Positions 18,240 through 26,354 of a stretch of 64,000 bases of DNA are shown piece by piece. Source of the stretch: Actinoallomurus vinaceus (GTDB lineage Bacteria > Actinomycetota > Actinomycetes > Streptosporangiales > Streptosporangiaceae); contig NZ_BAABHK010000005.1 of the NCBI RefSeq assembly GCF_039542055.1, positions 186,001-250,000 of the forward strand. The letters run 5' to 3'. A program made the translations under genes and the position numbers. The notes below the pieces were generated by a model. That model saw only the letters and a program-made list of their open reading frames with translations. It was not told the DNA's origin and did no database searches. The first letter of the stretch is position 1, and each line of letters begins with the position of its first letter.

Positions 18240-18618
18240 TCGCCCCGGCTCCTGATCGCCCCGGGTTCTGCCGGGGCGCGGGCCCTGCCCGTGACGGGCG
18301 ATCGGGATCGGCTCCCGATCGCCCACCCGGAATCACCTGACCCGGGGCCGCCGTTCGCACCCGGCCGCCCACAGGCGACCGCGCCGCGACTGACGATAAA
18401 TGCGCCATCGCATTCCGAATCGACCGCAATGCGCGGTCTCTTTCAACTGTGCCGGTAACAGACTGTAGCGTCAAGAGCACAAACAGTAAACAATCGTTCA
18501 GCGCCCCCATTCGGCCGAATCCGGGGTGCACCCCACCGGACCGGCGACATCGTCACGAGGCCACGCTCCTTGCCGGCCGTCGTATCGTCACCGGCGTACG
18601 TCACCTGCGGACCGGGCT

Positions 18619-18769
18619 GGCGAGCGGCGGTCACCCGCCGACCGGCTCGGCGGTAGCCAGGTGGATCAGGGCAGGAGCCCTGGGGCCGGCGGGCCGTACG
18701 AGGTGGATCAGGTCGGCGTCGGCGAGAGGCGGTCACCCGCAAATCGATGCGGCGGAAGCAGAGTGGATC
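18619..18769. repeat. Diverged ~50-bp direct repeat, about 100 bases apart
   Basis: GGCGAGCGGCGGTCACCCGC (from ~18620) and GGCGAGAGGCGGTCACCCGC (from ~18721) each run on to GTGGATCA about 40 bases later; a third GTGGATCA lies between them near 18701. About 40 of 50 positions agree between the two copies. Confidence 0.65.
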
Positions 18770-18779
18770 ACTCACGGTC

Positions 18780-18830
18780 CGGCTCGCGTCATCGGCTCGC
18801 GTCATCGGCCCGCGTCACCGGCCCGCGGCC
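18780..18830. repeat. 13-bp tandem repeat (CGGCTCGCGTCAT), about four copies
   Basis: CGGCTCGCGTCAT occurs twice exactly (18780-18805), then as CGGCCCGCGTCAC and a partial fourth copy, just downstream of the hemerythrin gene's 3' end. Confidence 0.8.
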
Positions 18831-18863
18831 GGCTTGCGCCGGTCGCGGGCCGGGCCGGTGCTG

Positions 18864-19439
18864 TCATCGCTTGTCGCGGCCGAGCGCCCTGCGGACCACG
18901 TCGCGGGTCCGGTCGGCGGCGGCGGCGAACGTGCCGATCAGGATGTTCTTGGTGGCGGACTCCACGCCCGGGTGCGGGTGGGTGGGCGCCGTCGCCTCCG
19001 CCGCCTTGATCGCCGCGGCGAGGCCGCGCAGTTCCGGGCCGCCCATCTCCCGCAGCCGGGTGAACTCCTCGCGTTCCTCGTGCTCGGCGTGGTCGATGAC
19101 GGACTTGCGGAATTCGGTGAACAGCGGTTCGAAGCCGGCCGCCGAGGTGCCCATCTTCTCCAGGGCCTGCAGGACCCGCTTACCCTCGTTCTCCTCCTGC
19201 AGCCGGGCGTCGATGATCTGGTCGCCGTCCGGGATGACCCGGCGGGCCAATGGGTGGACGACCTCCTCCTCGGCGGTCTCGTGCACGGCCAGGAAGCGGC
19301 AGAGCTTCTCGAACGCCTCCTCACGGGCATGGCCTGTGCTCTTGTCGACCTCTTCGAAGAGGCGGCGGATCTCCTGGTGCTGGTGGATGAGCAGGTCGAT
19401 CGCGTCCTTCTCCGGCATCGTCTCAGGTCGCTGAGTCAT
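18864..19439 (-). CDS. Hemerythrin domain protein
   Basis: 191 residues. The four-helix HHE pattern is clear: LLIHQHQEIRRLFEEVD, FLAVHETAEEEVVHP and FRKSVIDHAEHEEREEF supply the His/Glu ligands for a di-iron centre. The C-terminal ~45 residues (HPHPGVESATKNILIGTFAAAADRTRD) are an extension seen in actinobacterial members. Likely roles are binding oxygen or reacting with peroxide or nitric oxide in the cytoplasm. GGAAGGAA precedes ATG 19439. It is a single gene, divergent from the sugar-phosphate transferase. Confidence 0.92.
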   Translation of the reverse strand: MTQRPETMPEKDAIDLLIHQHQEIRRLFEEVDKSTGHAREEAFEKLCRFLAVHETAEEEVVHPLARRVIPDGDQIIDARLQEENEGKRVLQALEKMGTSAAGFEPLFTEFRKSVIDHAEHEEREEFTRLREMGGPELRGLAAAIKAAEATAPTHPHPGVESATKNILIGTFAAAADRTRDVVRRALGRDKR

Positions 19440-19724
19440 CGCGCGTTCCTTCCCCCTGGTGTCTCCCCGTATGTGCCTATTGCGACATTGCCGGTGCCGA
19501 CCTGCTTAAACTCTGGACCGAGCGGTACCGTCCCGTCCGGAAAAGGGGCTTTTCGCGCGGCCACTTTCTTCGATCATGTCGGTGGGACGACCCTGGTTTT
19601 GATCAACGGTCTCTAGCCTGATCTTCGGAATGGTCACGGACGGGTGACGCCCGGTCACGTGGCCGTCGTCGGAGCCCGGGAGGCGTGCCATGCCCCGCAC
19701 CAGGAGATCCGTTCTCGAAGGCCG

Positions 19725-20939
19725 GTGGCCGTGCCGCCGTGGCTGAGGGCGGCCGGTGCGGCCCTCGCGGCGCTCGTGCTGGCCGACGTGCTGAGCGTGG
19801 CGCTCGGCCGGTACGCCCTGCGGCACGGCCTCACCGACCGGCCGGACGTGCGCAAGGCGCACACGCGGCCGACCCCGTACCTCGGCGGCGTCGCGATCGC
19901 CGTGGGCGCGCTGGCCGCGGGCACGGTGGCGATCTCCCACTGGGATCGGCGGATCGCGGTCGTCGTCCTCGCCGGCGTCGTCGTCGCCCTCGTCGGCCTG
20001 TTCGACGATCTGCGGCCGACTCACCCGGCGTTCCGGCTGGTCGTGGAGGGTGGCGCCGCCACGGCGGTGGTCCTGGCCGGGGGACGCATCGGCCTCTTCG
20101 GGCACTGGCTGGACCCCGTCGTGACGGCGGTGTGGATCGTCGTGCTCGCCAACTCCTTCAACCTCCTGGACAACATGGACGGTGCGGCCGCGGCGGTCGC
20201 CGTCGGCAGTGCCTGGCTCATCGGCGCGGCGGCCTACCTGGGGGGCCAGAGCGGCCTGGCCTTGCTGCTGATGTCACTGTCGGCGGCGTGCCTGGGATTC
20301 CTCGTGCACAACTGGGCGCCCGCCCGGATGTTCATGGGCGACGCCGGCTCGCTGTTCATCGGCTTCGTCCTGGCGGCCGCCGCCGTCATGGTCCGGGTGC
20401 CCGGCGGCACTACGGCGAGGCTGGCGGAGCTCTTCCTGTTCACGTTCGTCGCCACCGTCGACACCTGTCTGGTGATGATCGCGCGTCCCCGCGCCGGGCT
20501 GTCCTGTTTCACGGCCGGCACCGACCACGTGTCCCACCGCTTGAAGGCGATGGGGCTCACCGTCCGTCAGGTCGGCCTGGCCCTGTTCGCCGTCGCGGCC
20601 GTGGCGGGGCTGTGCGGGGTCGGCGTGGCCGCCGCGCGGTTGCCCGGGCTCGCCATGCTCGCGGCGGCGGCCGTCGGGGGCGCCGGGCTGATCAGGCTCC
20701 TGTTGAACGTCCCGGTGTACGCGGCCCGGGCGGGCGCGCCGGAGCCCGCGTCCGTCCTCAAGCCGGCGGACTCGCAGGCGGCGGCTCATCCCGGCCGCCA
20801 CCGCTCCCTCTCCGCACCGAGGCTCCGCGTCGTTCACGACGCGGAGAAAAAGCAGTCAGAAAACGATGATTTCCCCACAGAAATGGGGACGCAGCCGGGT
20901 TTGAGGCGGCTGCTGCACATCGACGACCGGCGACAATAA
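19725..20939 (+). CDS. MraY/WecA-family undecaprenyl-phosphate sugar-1-phosphate transferase
   Basis: About 404 residues from GTG 19725 (GTG 19644 in the same frame is possible; neither has a strong ribosome site). There are ten or so membrane helices. Family signatures: KAHTRPTPYLGG on the first cytoplasmic loop, VGLFDDLR (the DD motif), NSFNLLDNMDG, and MFMGDAGSLFIGF with the catalytic/Mg2+ Asp. These match polyprenyl-phosphate GlcNAc-1-phosphate transferases, which load UDP-sugar onto undecaprenyl phosphate for teichoic acid, arabinogalactan-like or exopolysaccharide synthesis. The usual C-terminal HxH loop is replaced by GTDHVSHRL. The last ~60 residues are a polar cytoplasmic tail. A methyltransferase and a PIG-L deacetylase follow. 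Confidence 0.88.
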   Translation: MAVPPWLRAAGAALAALVLADVLSVALGRYALRHGLTDRPDVRKAHTRPTPYLGGVAIAVGALAAGTVAISHWDRRIAVVVLAGVVVALVGLFDDLRPTHPAFRLVVEGGAATAVVLAGGRIGLFGHWLDPVVTAVWIVVLANSFNLLDNMDGAAAAVAVGSAWLIGAAAYLGGQSGLALLLMSLSAACLGFLVHNWAPARMFMGDAGSLFIGFVLAAAAVMVRVPGGTTARLAELFLFTFVATVDTCLVMIARPRAGLSCFTAGTDHVSHRLKAMGLTVRQVGLALFAVAAVAGLCGVGVAAARLPGLAMLAAAAVGGAGLIRLLLNVPVYAARAGAPEPASVLKPADSQAAAHPGRHRSLSAPRLRVVHDAEKKQSENDDFPTEMGTQPGLRRLLHIDDRRQ

Positions 20940-20973
20940 GCGCTTTCCTCGCGGACCCGCTGAGCAGTGGTTC

Positions 20974-21006
20974 TTGACCGGTTCCTCCGGCGCGCTCGAA
21001 TAGCAT
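20974..21006 (+). promoter_or_regulatory. Possible promoter of the methyltransferase/PIG-L pair
   Basis: TTGACC (20974-20979) is followed by GAATAG at 18 bases and by TAGCAT (21001-21006) at 21 bases. The -10 is ambiguous, but the elements stand in the only non-coding gap ahead of the methyltransferase. Confidence 0.3.
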
Positions 21007-21049
21007 CGGTGCCGACCGATCGGTTTTCTCACGCGAGGTGACGCCGAGG

Positions 21050-21817
21050 ATGGACATCAGTTACCAGGAGACCCAAGACCGTCTCGCGAGCCGCATCCGC
21101 GCCCACAAACTCTTCGGGAACTTCGAGATCGGCGATTGGATCGACGCCTTCCTCGCCCGGAGCCGGCCGCGTCACGTCCTCGACCTCGGGTGCGGGGACG
21201 GCAACCACCTCGGCCTCTTCCTGCGGCACGTCGGCGAGGACGGCACCGTGACCGGGATCGACCGCGACGGCGGACTGATCGAGCGGGCGAGCCGGCGCCA
21301 TCCGGACGCCGACAACCTCGCCCTGCACATCGGGTCGATGGACGACGGGCTGCCGTTCGCCGACGGGTCCTTCGACCTGTGCATGGCGAACTTCTCGATC
21401 TACAACGCCCGGGACGCCGACTTCACGCTGCGCGAGTTGCACCGGGTGCTGGTGTCCGGGGGCGAGTTGGTGATGATCGGTCCTACTCCGGGCAACGTCA
21501 TGGAGCTGTACGCGTTCAACGAGAAGGTGACCGGTCGCCGGGTCGACGACAAGACGCTGCGGCGCACGGAGCGCATCGTCAAGGAGTTCCTGCCGCGTTC
21601 GCTTCAGATCTTCGGTCGGATCCGGGCAGAAGTGCTCAATTCAGTCCTCACTTTTCCAGATCGGGAGGAGTTTCTTCGCTACTTCTGTTCGACCCTCCTC
21701 TATGAGGAGATCGCCGAACGCGAGGGTTACTCGCTCGACGACCTCAAGGCCTACTGCCCGGCGAACGGTGAGATGCTCGTCTCGAAGGAAATGGTCGCCG
21801 TGATGGCGACGAGATGA
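21050..21817 (+). CDS. Class I SAM-dependent methyltransferase
   Basis: 255 residues. Motif I is VLDLGCGDGNHLGLFL, the acidic end of strand 2 is TGIDRD, and post-motif II is FDLCMANFSIYNARD, then LHRVLVSGGELVMIGPTPGN. This is the Methyltransf_11/25 fold of cytosolic small-molecule methylases. The C-terminal part (LQIFGRIRAEVLNSVLTFPDREEFLRYFCSTLLYEE) is probably the substrate lid. GAGGTG lies nine bases before ATG 21050. A PIG-L deacetylase gene follows after 31 bases, so the pair may modify one sugar or glycolipid. The substrate is unknown. Confidence 0.88.
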   Translation: MDISYQETQDRLASRIRAHKLFGNFEIGDWIDAFLARSRPRHVLDLGCGDGNHLGLFLRHVGEDGTVTGIDRDGGLIERASRRHPDADNLALHIGSMDDGLPFADGSFDLCMANFSIYNARDADFTLRELHRVLVSGGELVMIGPTPGNVMELYAFNEKVTGRRVDDKTLRRTERIVKEFLPRSLQIFGRIRAEVLNSVLTFPDREEFLRYFCSTLLYEEIAEREGYSLDDLKAYCPANGEMLVSKEMVAVMATR

Positions 21818-21848
21818 TCCTCAGACCCTGGCGAAGAGCGAGTCGCAC

Positions 21849-22562
21849 ATGACCATCGACTGGGCGGACCAGCGGCTCCTCGTGGTCGCTCCCCATCCCG
21901 ATGACGAGCTCCTGGGCTGCGGCGCGCTCATGAGCCGGGTGAAACGTGCCGGGGGTCAGGTGTTCGTCCTCTTCGTCACCGTGGGGGACACGCGTGACAT
22001 CTCGCGGACCGGCCGCTCGACCGGCCGCGAACGCGAACGGGAGGTCGACGACGTCGCGAAGTACGCCGACCTGGACGGTCACCACCTCGCACTGCCGGGC
22101 GATGAGTTCCACCTCAGGCTCGACCGGCTGCCCCAGCAGCGTCTGATCGACCTCATCGAGCGCGACGGCCCGCTCGCCGTCTCCCGGATCCGTCCGTCCG
22201 TCGTCCTGATCCCCGAGCTCAGCAGCTACAACCAGGACCACCGGGCAGTCGCCGCCGCGGCGATAACCGCGCTGCGACCGGGCCCCCGGCGGGATCGTCA
22301 CCAGCCGGACCTGATCCTCATGTACGAGGAGGTGGCCGACGGCTGGAGCGGCGAGACGGCCTCGCCCCGGGACTTCTACGTCGTCGTCGAGCCGGTCGAT
22401 CTCGATCGCAAGATCGAGGGGCTCCGTCGCTACCCGAGCCAGTGGCGCACGCACCCGCACACGCGGTCGGAGGAGGCGCTCCGTGCGCTCGCTGCGGTCC
22501 GCGGAGCGCAGTGCGGCGAGCCGCTGGCCGAGGCGTTCCACTGCCTGCGCTGGAAGGGCTGA
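21849..22562 (+). CDS. PIG-L family N-acetylglucosamine-type deacetylase
   Basis: 237 residues. The Zn-binding motif is APHPDDE (H16, D18, D19) with the third ligand in NQDHRAV. LLGCGALMSRVKRAGGQVFVLFVTVGD is the standard LmbE first helix and strand. Relatives deacetylate GlcNAc-inositol (MshB), GlcNAc-PI or antibiotic sugars. It lacks a signal peptide and is cytosolic. Its pairing with a methyltransferase, just after a GlcNAc-phosphate transferase gene, hints at tailoring of an amino-sugar conjugate. Confidence 0.9.
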   Translation: MTIDWADQRLLVVAPHPDDELLGCGALMSRVKRAGGQVFVLFVTVGDTRDISRTGRSTGREREREVDDVAKYADLDGHHLALPGDEFHLRLDRLPQQRLIDLIERDGPLAVSRIRPSVVLIPELSSYNQDHRAVAAAAITALRPGPRRDRHQPDLILMYEEVADGWSGETASPRDFYVVVEPVDLDRKIEGLRRYPSQWRTHPHTRSEEALRALAAVRGAQCGEPLAEAFHCLRWKG

Positions 22563-22578
22563 GGACCGACGCCTGTTC

Positions 22579-23595
22579 TCAGTGCGGATTGCCGGCGAGC
22601 AGCTCGCTGAGCAGATCGTCGAGGCTGACGATGCCGAGGAACGGGTCGTCGGAGGTCGCGACGAGGGCGAGCTGGGCCCGCGCCTTTCGCAGCCCGCTCA
22701 CGGCGGCCAGCACGGTGGTGCCCGGAGCCAGTGTGGGGAGCGGATAGGTCATGTCCGCGGCGGTCCGGCCGTCGGCCGTACGGGGGAGGGCGTCGCGTAC
22801 GTGCAGCAGGCCGAGGATCCCGGCCCTGCCGTCCCGTACGAGCAGCCGGGTGTGGCCGCTCGCCGCGGACGCCCGCCGGATCTCCTCGGGGGCGGCGTCG
22901 GCGGGGACCACCGTCACCCGCTCGGCGGGCACGACCAGGTGGTCGATGCCCGCGTGCCGCGTGGTGATGGCCCGGCCCAGCAGGTCGTGCTCGGCGTGGT
23001 CGATCAGCCCCAGCCGACGCGACTCGCCGATCAGGTGGGACAGCCGCTGCGGGTCGGCCGGGGTCTCCGACTCCTCCCGCGGCCGTACGCCGGCGAGCCG
23101 GAGCAGGCCGTTGGTCATCCCGTTGAGCGCGGCCAGCAGGGGCCGCGACAGCCGCGCGAACCCGCGGAACGGGACCGCGAGGAGCAGTGCGGAGCGCTCC
23201 GGGTGCGCGATCGCCCAGGACTTCGGCGCCATCTCGCCGGCGACCATGTGCAGGAACGTCACCACGCCCAGCGCCAGCGTGAACGCCACCGCGTGCCCGG
23301 CGGCCTCGGGAACCCGGGCGGCCGCCAGCGGCGCGTCGAGCAGGGTCTCGAAGGCCGGTTCGGTGACGACGCCCAGTCCCAGGGAGCACATCGTGATGCC
23401 CAGCTGCGCCCCGGCCAGCATCAGCGACAGCTCGTCGATCCCGGCGACGGCCGCCCGCGCCGCCGTACCGCCGCGCGCGGCGGCCCGCTCGAGCCGGGGT
23501 CGCTTCGCGGCGACGAGGGCGAACTCCGAGGCGACGAAGAAGGCGTTGCCGGCCAGCAGCAGGAGCGTGACCAGCGCGGAGGTCAGCGGGTCCAT
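22579..23595 (-). CDS. CNNM/DUF21 membrane protein with CBS pair
   Basis: 338 residues. DUF21 occupies residues ~1-180 with three membrane helices (LTSALVTLLLLAGNAFFVASEFALV, GAQLGITMCSLGLGVVTEPAF, VTFLHMVAGEMAPKSWAI). Two CBS repeats follow (~210-335), ending LGIVSLDDLLSELLAGN. There is no CorC_HlyC domain after the CBS pair. CNNM proteins are linked to Mg2+ (or Co2+) efflux. The start at 23595 overlaps the previous gene by 13 bases, and the two proteins probably work together, perhaps as a heterodimer. Confidence 0.88.
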   Translation of the reverse strand: MDPLTSALVTLLLLAGNAFFVASEFALVAAKRPRLERAAARGGTAARAAVAGIDELSLMLAGAQLGITMCSLGLGVVTEPAFETLLDAPLAAARVPEAAGHAVAFTLALGVVTFLHMVAGEMAPKSWAIAHPERSALLLAVPFRGFARLSRPLLAALNGMTNGLLRLAGVRPREESETPADPQRLSHLIGESRRLGLIDHAEHDLLGRAITTRHAGIDHLVVPAERVTVVPADAAPEEIRRASAASGHTRLLVRDGRAGILGLLHVRDALPRTADGRTAADMTYPLPTLAPGTTVLAAVSGLRKARAQLALVATSDDPFLGIVSLDDLLSELLAGNPH

Positions 23596-24947
23596 GAGAC
23601 CTCCCCGTCGGGCGCGGCGGTGGCGAGCGGAAGGGCCCGCAGCCGTACGGTCCGGGCGACGCGGCGGCGCACCGCGAGGACCTCGATCTCGGCGTGTCCT
23701 GGCGGACCGTACTCGGGGTCGAGTTCGACCTCGATCCGGTCGCCGGCGCGCGGCAGCCGGTGGAGGTGGGTCATGACCAGTCCGCTGAGGCTGTCGTACG
23801 CGACGTCGGCGGGCAGTGCCAGCCCCGTCACGTCGCGGACCTGCGCGATCCGCGTCGCGGCGTTCAGCACCCAGACCCCCTCGCCGCGCGTCGGGTCCGC
23901 CTCCGCGGCGTCGTTCTCGTCGGCGATCTCGCCCACGAGCTCCTCGGCGATGTCCTCGAAGGTGAGGATCCCGGCCAGGCCGCCGTACTCGTCGACGACG
24001 GCGGCGAACTCCTGACGGGCCTCGCGCATCCGTGCCGTCACCTCGTGGACCTCGAGCGTGCCCGGGACGAGCAGCGCCGGGCGCATCACGGTCTCCACCC
24101 GGCGGTCCGGCCCGTCGTCCTCGTCGAGGGCGGCGAGCTCGCGGACGCCGACGACGCCGATGACGTCGTCGATGTCGCCTCCCCAGACCGGATAGTCGGT
24201 GTGGCCGGCGCGGGCGACGAGGTCGGTCAGCTCCGCCACGGTCGTGGTCCGCGGGACGGCGACGACGTCCGGGCGGGGCACCATGACCTCGGCCGCGGTG
24301 CGCTCCCGGAAGGTCAGCGCGCGCTGGAGCAGGTCGGACAGGTCCGGCGGCAGGCGACCCGCGCGCCGGGACTCGCCGATGATGTCGCCGAGCTCCTCCA
24401 GGGTCGCCCCGTGGTGCAGCTCCTCCACCGGCTCGACCCCGAACAACCGCACGAGCCGGGCCGCGGCGGTGTCGAACATCCGGATCACCGGGCCGGCCAT
24501 GGCCAGGTAGGCAAGCGTCGAGGCGGCCAGCGCCTTGGCGACGGGTTCGGCCCGGGCCAGCGACAGGTTCTTGGGCAGCAGCTCGCCGAGCACCATCTGG
24601 ATCACGGTCGCCAGCAGGAACCCGGCGACGACCGCGACGCCCTCGGCCTCGCCGGCGGACAGGCCCAGGTGCCCCAGCGCCGGGGCGATGAGCGCGGACA
24701 TGGCCGGCTCGGCGATGAATCCGACGACCAGGGCGGTGATCGTGATGCCCAGCTGCGCGCCCGACAGCATGAAGGAGAGCCGGCCCATCACGGTCAGGGC
24801 CCGCCGGGCCCGCTTGTCGCCGTGCTCGGCCTCCGCGCTGAGCGCGGCCCGGTCGGCGGAGACGAAGGCGAACTCCTGGGCCACGAAGTAACCGGTCGCG
24901 GCCGTCAGCGCCAGGATGGCGACGACGCCGGCCAGGGCGCTCACCAT
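23583..24947 (-). CDS. CNNM/CorC-type hemolysin-family membrane protein
   Basis: 454 residues with the full architecture: DUF21 (~1-190; TGYFVAQEFAFVSADRAAL, GAQLGITITALVVGFIAEPAM, VLGELLPKNLSLA), a CBS pair (~205-335; FAAVVDEYGGLAGILTFEDIAEELVGEI) and a C-terminal CorC_HlyC transporter-associated domain (~350-440; LPADVAYDSLSGLVMTHLHRLPRAGDRIEV). This family is implicated in Mg2+ export or homeostasis. It is the first gene of a two-gene unit with the shorter paralogue, a duplicated arrangement frequent in Actinobacteria. Confidence 0.9.
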   Translation of the reverse strand: MVSALAGVVAILALTAATGYFVAQEFAFVSADRAALSAEAEHGDKRARRALTVMGRLSFMLSGAQLGITITALVVGFIAEPAMSALIAPALGHLGLSAGEAEGVAVVAGFLLATVIQMVLGELLPKNLSLARAEPVAKALAASTLAYLAMAGPVIRMFDTAAARLVRLFGVEPVEELHHGATLEELGDIIGESRRAGRLPPDLSDLLQRALTFRERTAAEVMVPRPDVVAVPRTTTVAELTDLVARAGHTDYPVWGGDIDDVIGVVGVRELAALDEDDGPDRRVETVMRPALLVPGTLEVHEVTARMREARQEFAAVVDEYGGLAGILTFEDIAEELVGEIADENDAAEADPTRGEGVWVLNAATRIAQVRDVTGLALPADVAYDSLSGLVMTHLHRLPRAGDRIEVELDPEYGPPGHAEIEVLAVRRRVARTVRLRALPLATAAPDGEVSWTR

Positions 24948-25290
24948 CGCGGTGCCCCCGGCCCAGGACTGGAAGGGTCCGACGCCGCGGACACCACATC
25001 CCCCCTCATCGGTCGATCCTCAATACGCCAACGACCCGGGTCCGCCCCGATGTTCCCCCGAAGCGATCACCTCAAGGGAATCTCAAACCTCTTCCCGGAG
25101 GCGCTCCGTACGTGGCATCGTCCTGTCCAGGGGACGCGGAGCAGCCAGGACTCGCTCCCGACACGCCGATGTAACAAGCTGGAAACGTGTGCGACATGTG
25201 GTTGACATGACTTCTCGCGCGGTGGCAATTTGAACGATCAAATCGCCCCGGTTGTGACGGAACTTCCGAAACCGAACGCGAGGGAGAGGC
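24948..25290. other. Divergent intergenic region between the CNNM pair and the lacI-type gene
   Basis: About 340 bases without a supported gene. It holds the promoter and palindrome listed next and presumably the CNNM promoter near 24960-25030. Confidence 0.6.
25202..25243 (+). promoter_or_regulatory. LacI-gene promoter with ATTTGA-N4-TCAAAT operator
   Basis: TTGACA (25202-25207) is a consensus -35; the -10 is weak (CAATTT at 25226-25231). The perfect 16-bp palindrome ATTTGA-acga-TCAAAT (25228-25243) overlaps the -10 region, about 50 bases before the repressor gene. The position suits autorepression by the LacI protein. I did not find the same palindrome upstream of the binding-protein gene. 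Confidence 0.5.
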
Positions 25291-26301
25291 ATGAGCGGCC
25301 GAAACGCGAACGGAGTGACGATCTCCGATGTCGCCGCGGCCGCCGGCGTCTCGCGCCAGACCGTCTCGAACGTGCTCAACGCTCCGGGGCGGGTGGCGCC
25401 CGAGACCGCCGAGCGGGTACGACAGGCTATCGAGAAGCTCGGCTACCGGCCGAACCGCGCCGCGCAGAACCTGCGCGAGCGCGCCAGCCGGTGCATCGGC
25501 CTGAAGATCGCCGCGCCGATCGGCGTGAGCAACTTCCTCGACCGCTTCCTCTACGCCCTCACGTCGGCGGCCGGGGCGGCCGGCTACCACCTCCTGCTGT
25601 TCGCCCCGACGGCCGTGGACGAGGAACTCGCCGTGTACGAGGACCTGATCCGCACCGGCACGGTCGACGGCTTCGTGCTGGCGGACGTCTCGGCAAAGGA
25701 CCGGCGGCTGCCGTGGTTCGCCGAGCGCCGCATCCCCTTCGTCTGCTTCGGCCGGCCCTGGGGACAGGAGGACGGACCGTACACCTGGGTGGACGTCGAC
25801 GGCGCGTACGGCATCGAGCAGGGCGTCGACCACCTCGCCGCGCGCGGGCACCGGCGGATCGCCTATCTCGGCTGGCCGGAAGGCACCGGGTTCGGCGACG
25901 AGCGGCGGAAGGGCTGGCTGCGGGCCATGGAACGGCACGACCTGCCGGCCGACGGCCTGATCGGCGTGTGCGCCGAAGGCGTCGCCGTCGCCGCTGAGGC
26001 GGCCGGGCGGCTCCTGACGATGCCCGCGCCGCCGACCGCCTTCGTGTGCGGCAGCGACACCCACGCGGTCGGCGCCAGGCTCGCCGGCGGCCTGGACACG
26101 GACGGCCGCCCGCGGGTCGAGGTCGTGGGCTTCGACGACTCACCGGCCGCAACGTTGATCTCGCCCCGGATGTCGAGCATCCGGCAGCCGCTCGACGAGG
26201 TCGCGCGCCGCGTCGTCGGCCTGCTCAAGGCCCGGGTCCAGGGCGGCGACTCCCCGCCCGAGGGGGTGATGTTGCGTCCAGAACTCGTGGCACGGGAGTG
26301 A
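25291..26301 (+). CDS. LacI-family transcriptional repressor of the alpha-glucoside locus
   Basis: 336 residues. The N-terminal helix-turn-helix and hinge are classical: VTISDVAAAAGVSRQTVSNVL, then YRPNRAAQNLRER. The periplasmic-binding-protein-like effector domain spans ~65-335 (GFDDSPAATLISPRMSSIRQP near the end). GGGAGAGG precedes ATG 25291. The next gene on the same strand encodes a sugar-binding lipoprotein followed by two permeases and glucan hydrolases, so the inducer is probably maltose or a maltodextrin. This follows from context, not from a visible ligand motif. Confidence 0.93.
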   Translation: MSGRNANGVTISDVAAAAGVSRQTVSNVLNAPGRVAPETAERVRQAIEKLGYRPNRAAQNLRERASRCIGLKIAAPIGVSNFLDRFLYALTSAAGAAGYHLLLFAPTAVDEELAVYEDLIRTGTVDGFVLADVSAKDRRLPWFAERRIPFVCFGRPWGQEDGPYTWVDVDGAYGIEQGVDHLAARGHRRIAYLGWPEGTGFGDERRKGWLRAMERHDLPADGLIGVCAEGVAVAAEAAGRLLTMPAPPTAFVCGSDTHAVGARLAGGLDTDGRPRVEVVGFDDSPAATLISPRMSSIRQPLDEVARRVVGLLKARVQGGDSPPEGVMLRPELVARE

Positions 26302-26354
26302 CGAAGGCCGGCATCCGGCACCTGTAGTTGAAGAACCCCGAGGATGGAGTAAAG

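Larger units (their letters stand above)
18240..18863. other. ~620-bp gene-free stretch with an AT-richer island and diverged repeats
   Basis: Bases ~18395-18500 are noticeably AT-richer than the surroundings (runs such as CAAACAGTAAACAATCG), as in promoter regions, but no following gene is supported on either strand before the hemerythrin stop at 18864. The rest consists of repeats described separately. Confidence 0.5.

Noticed and set aside
18157..18531. Minus-strand frame beginning MHPGFGRMGALNDCLLFVLL
   Set aside because: The hydrophobic start comes from translating an AT-richer promoter-like strip; the rest is low-complexity and there is no ribosome site.
22483..24015. Plus-strand frame opposite the two CNNM genes
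   Set aside because: No family features, and both CNNM proteins on the other strand have full domain structure.
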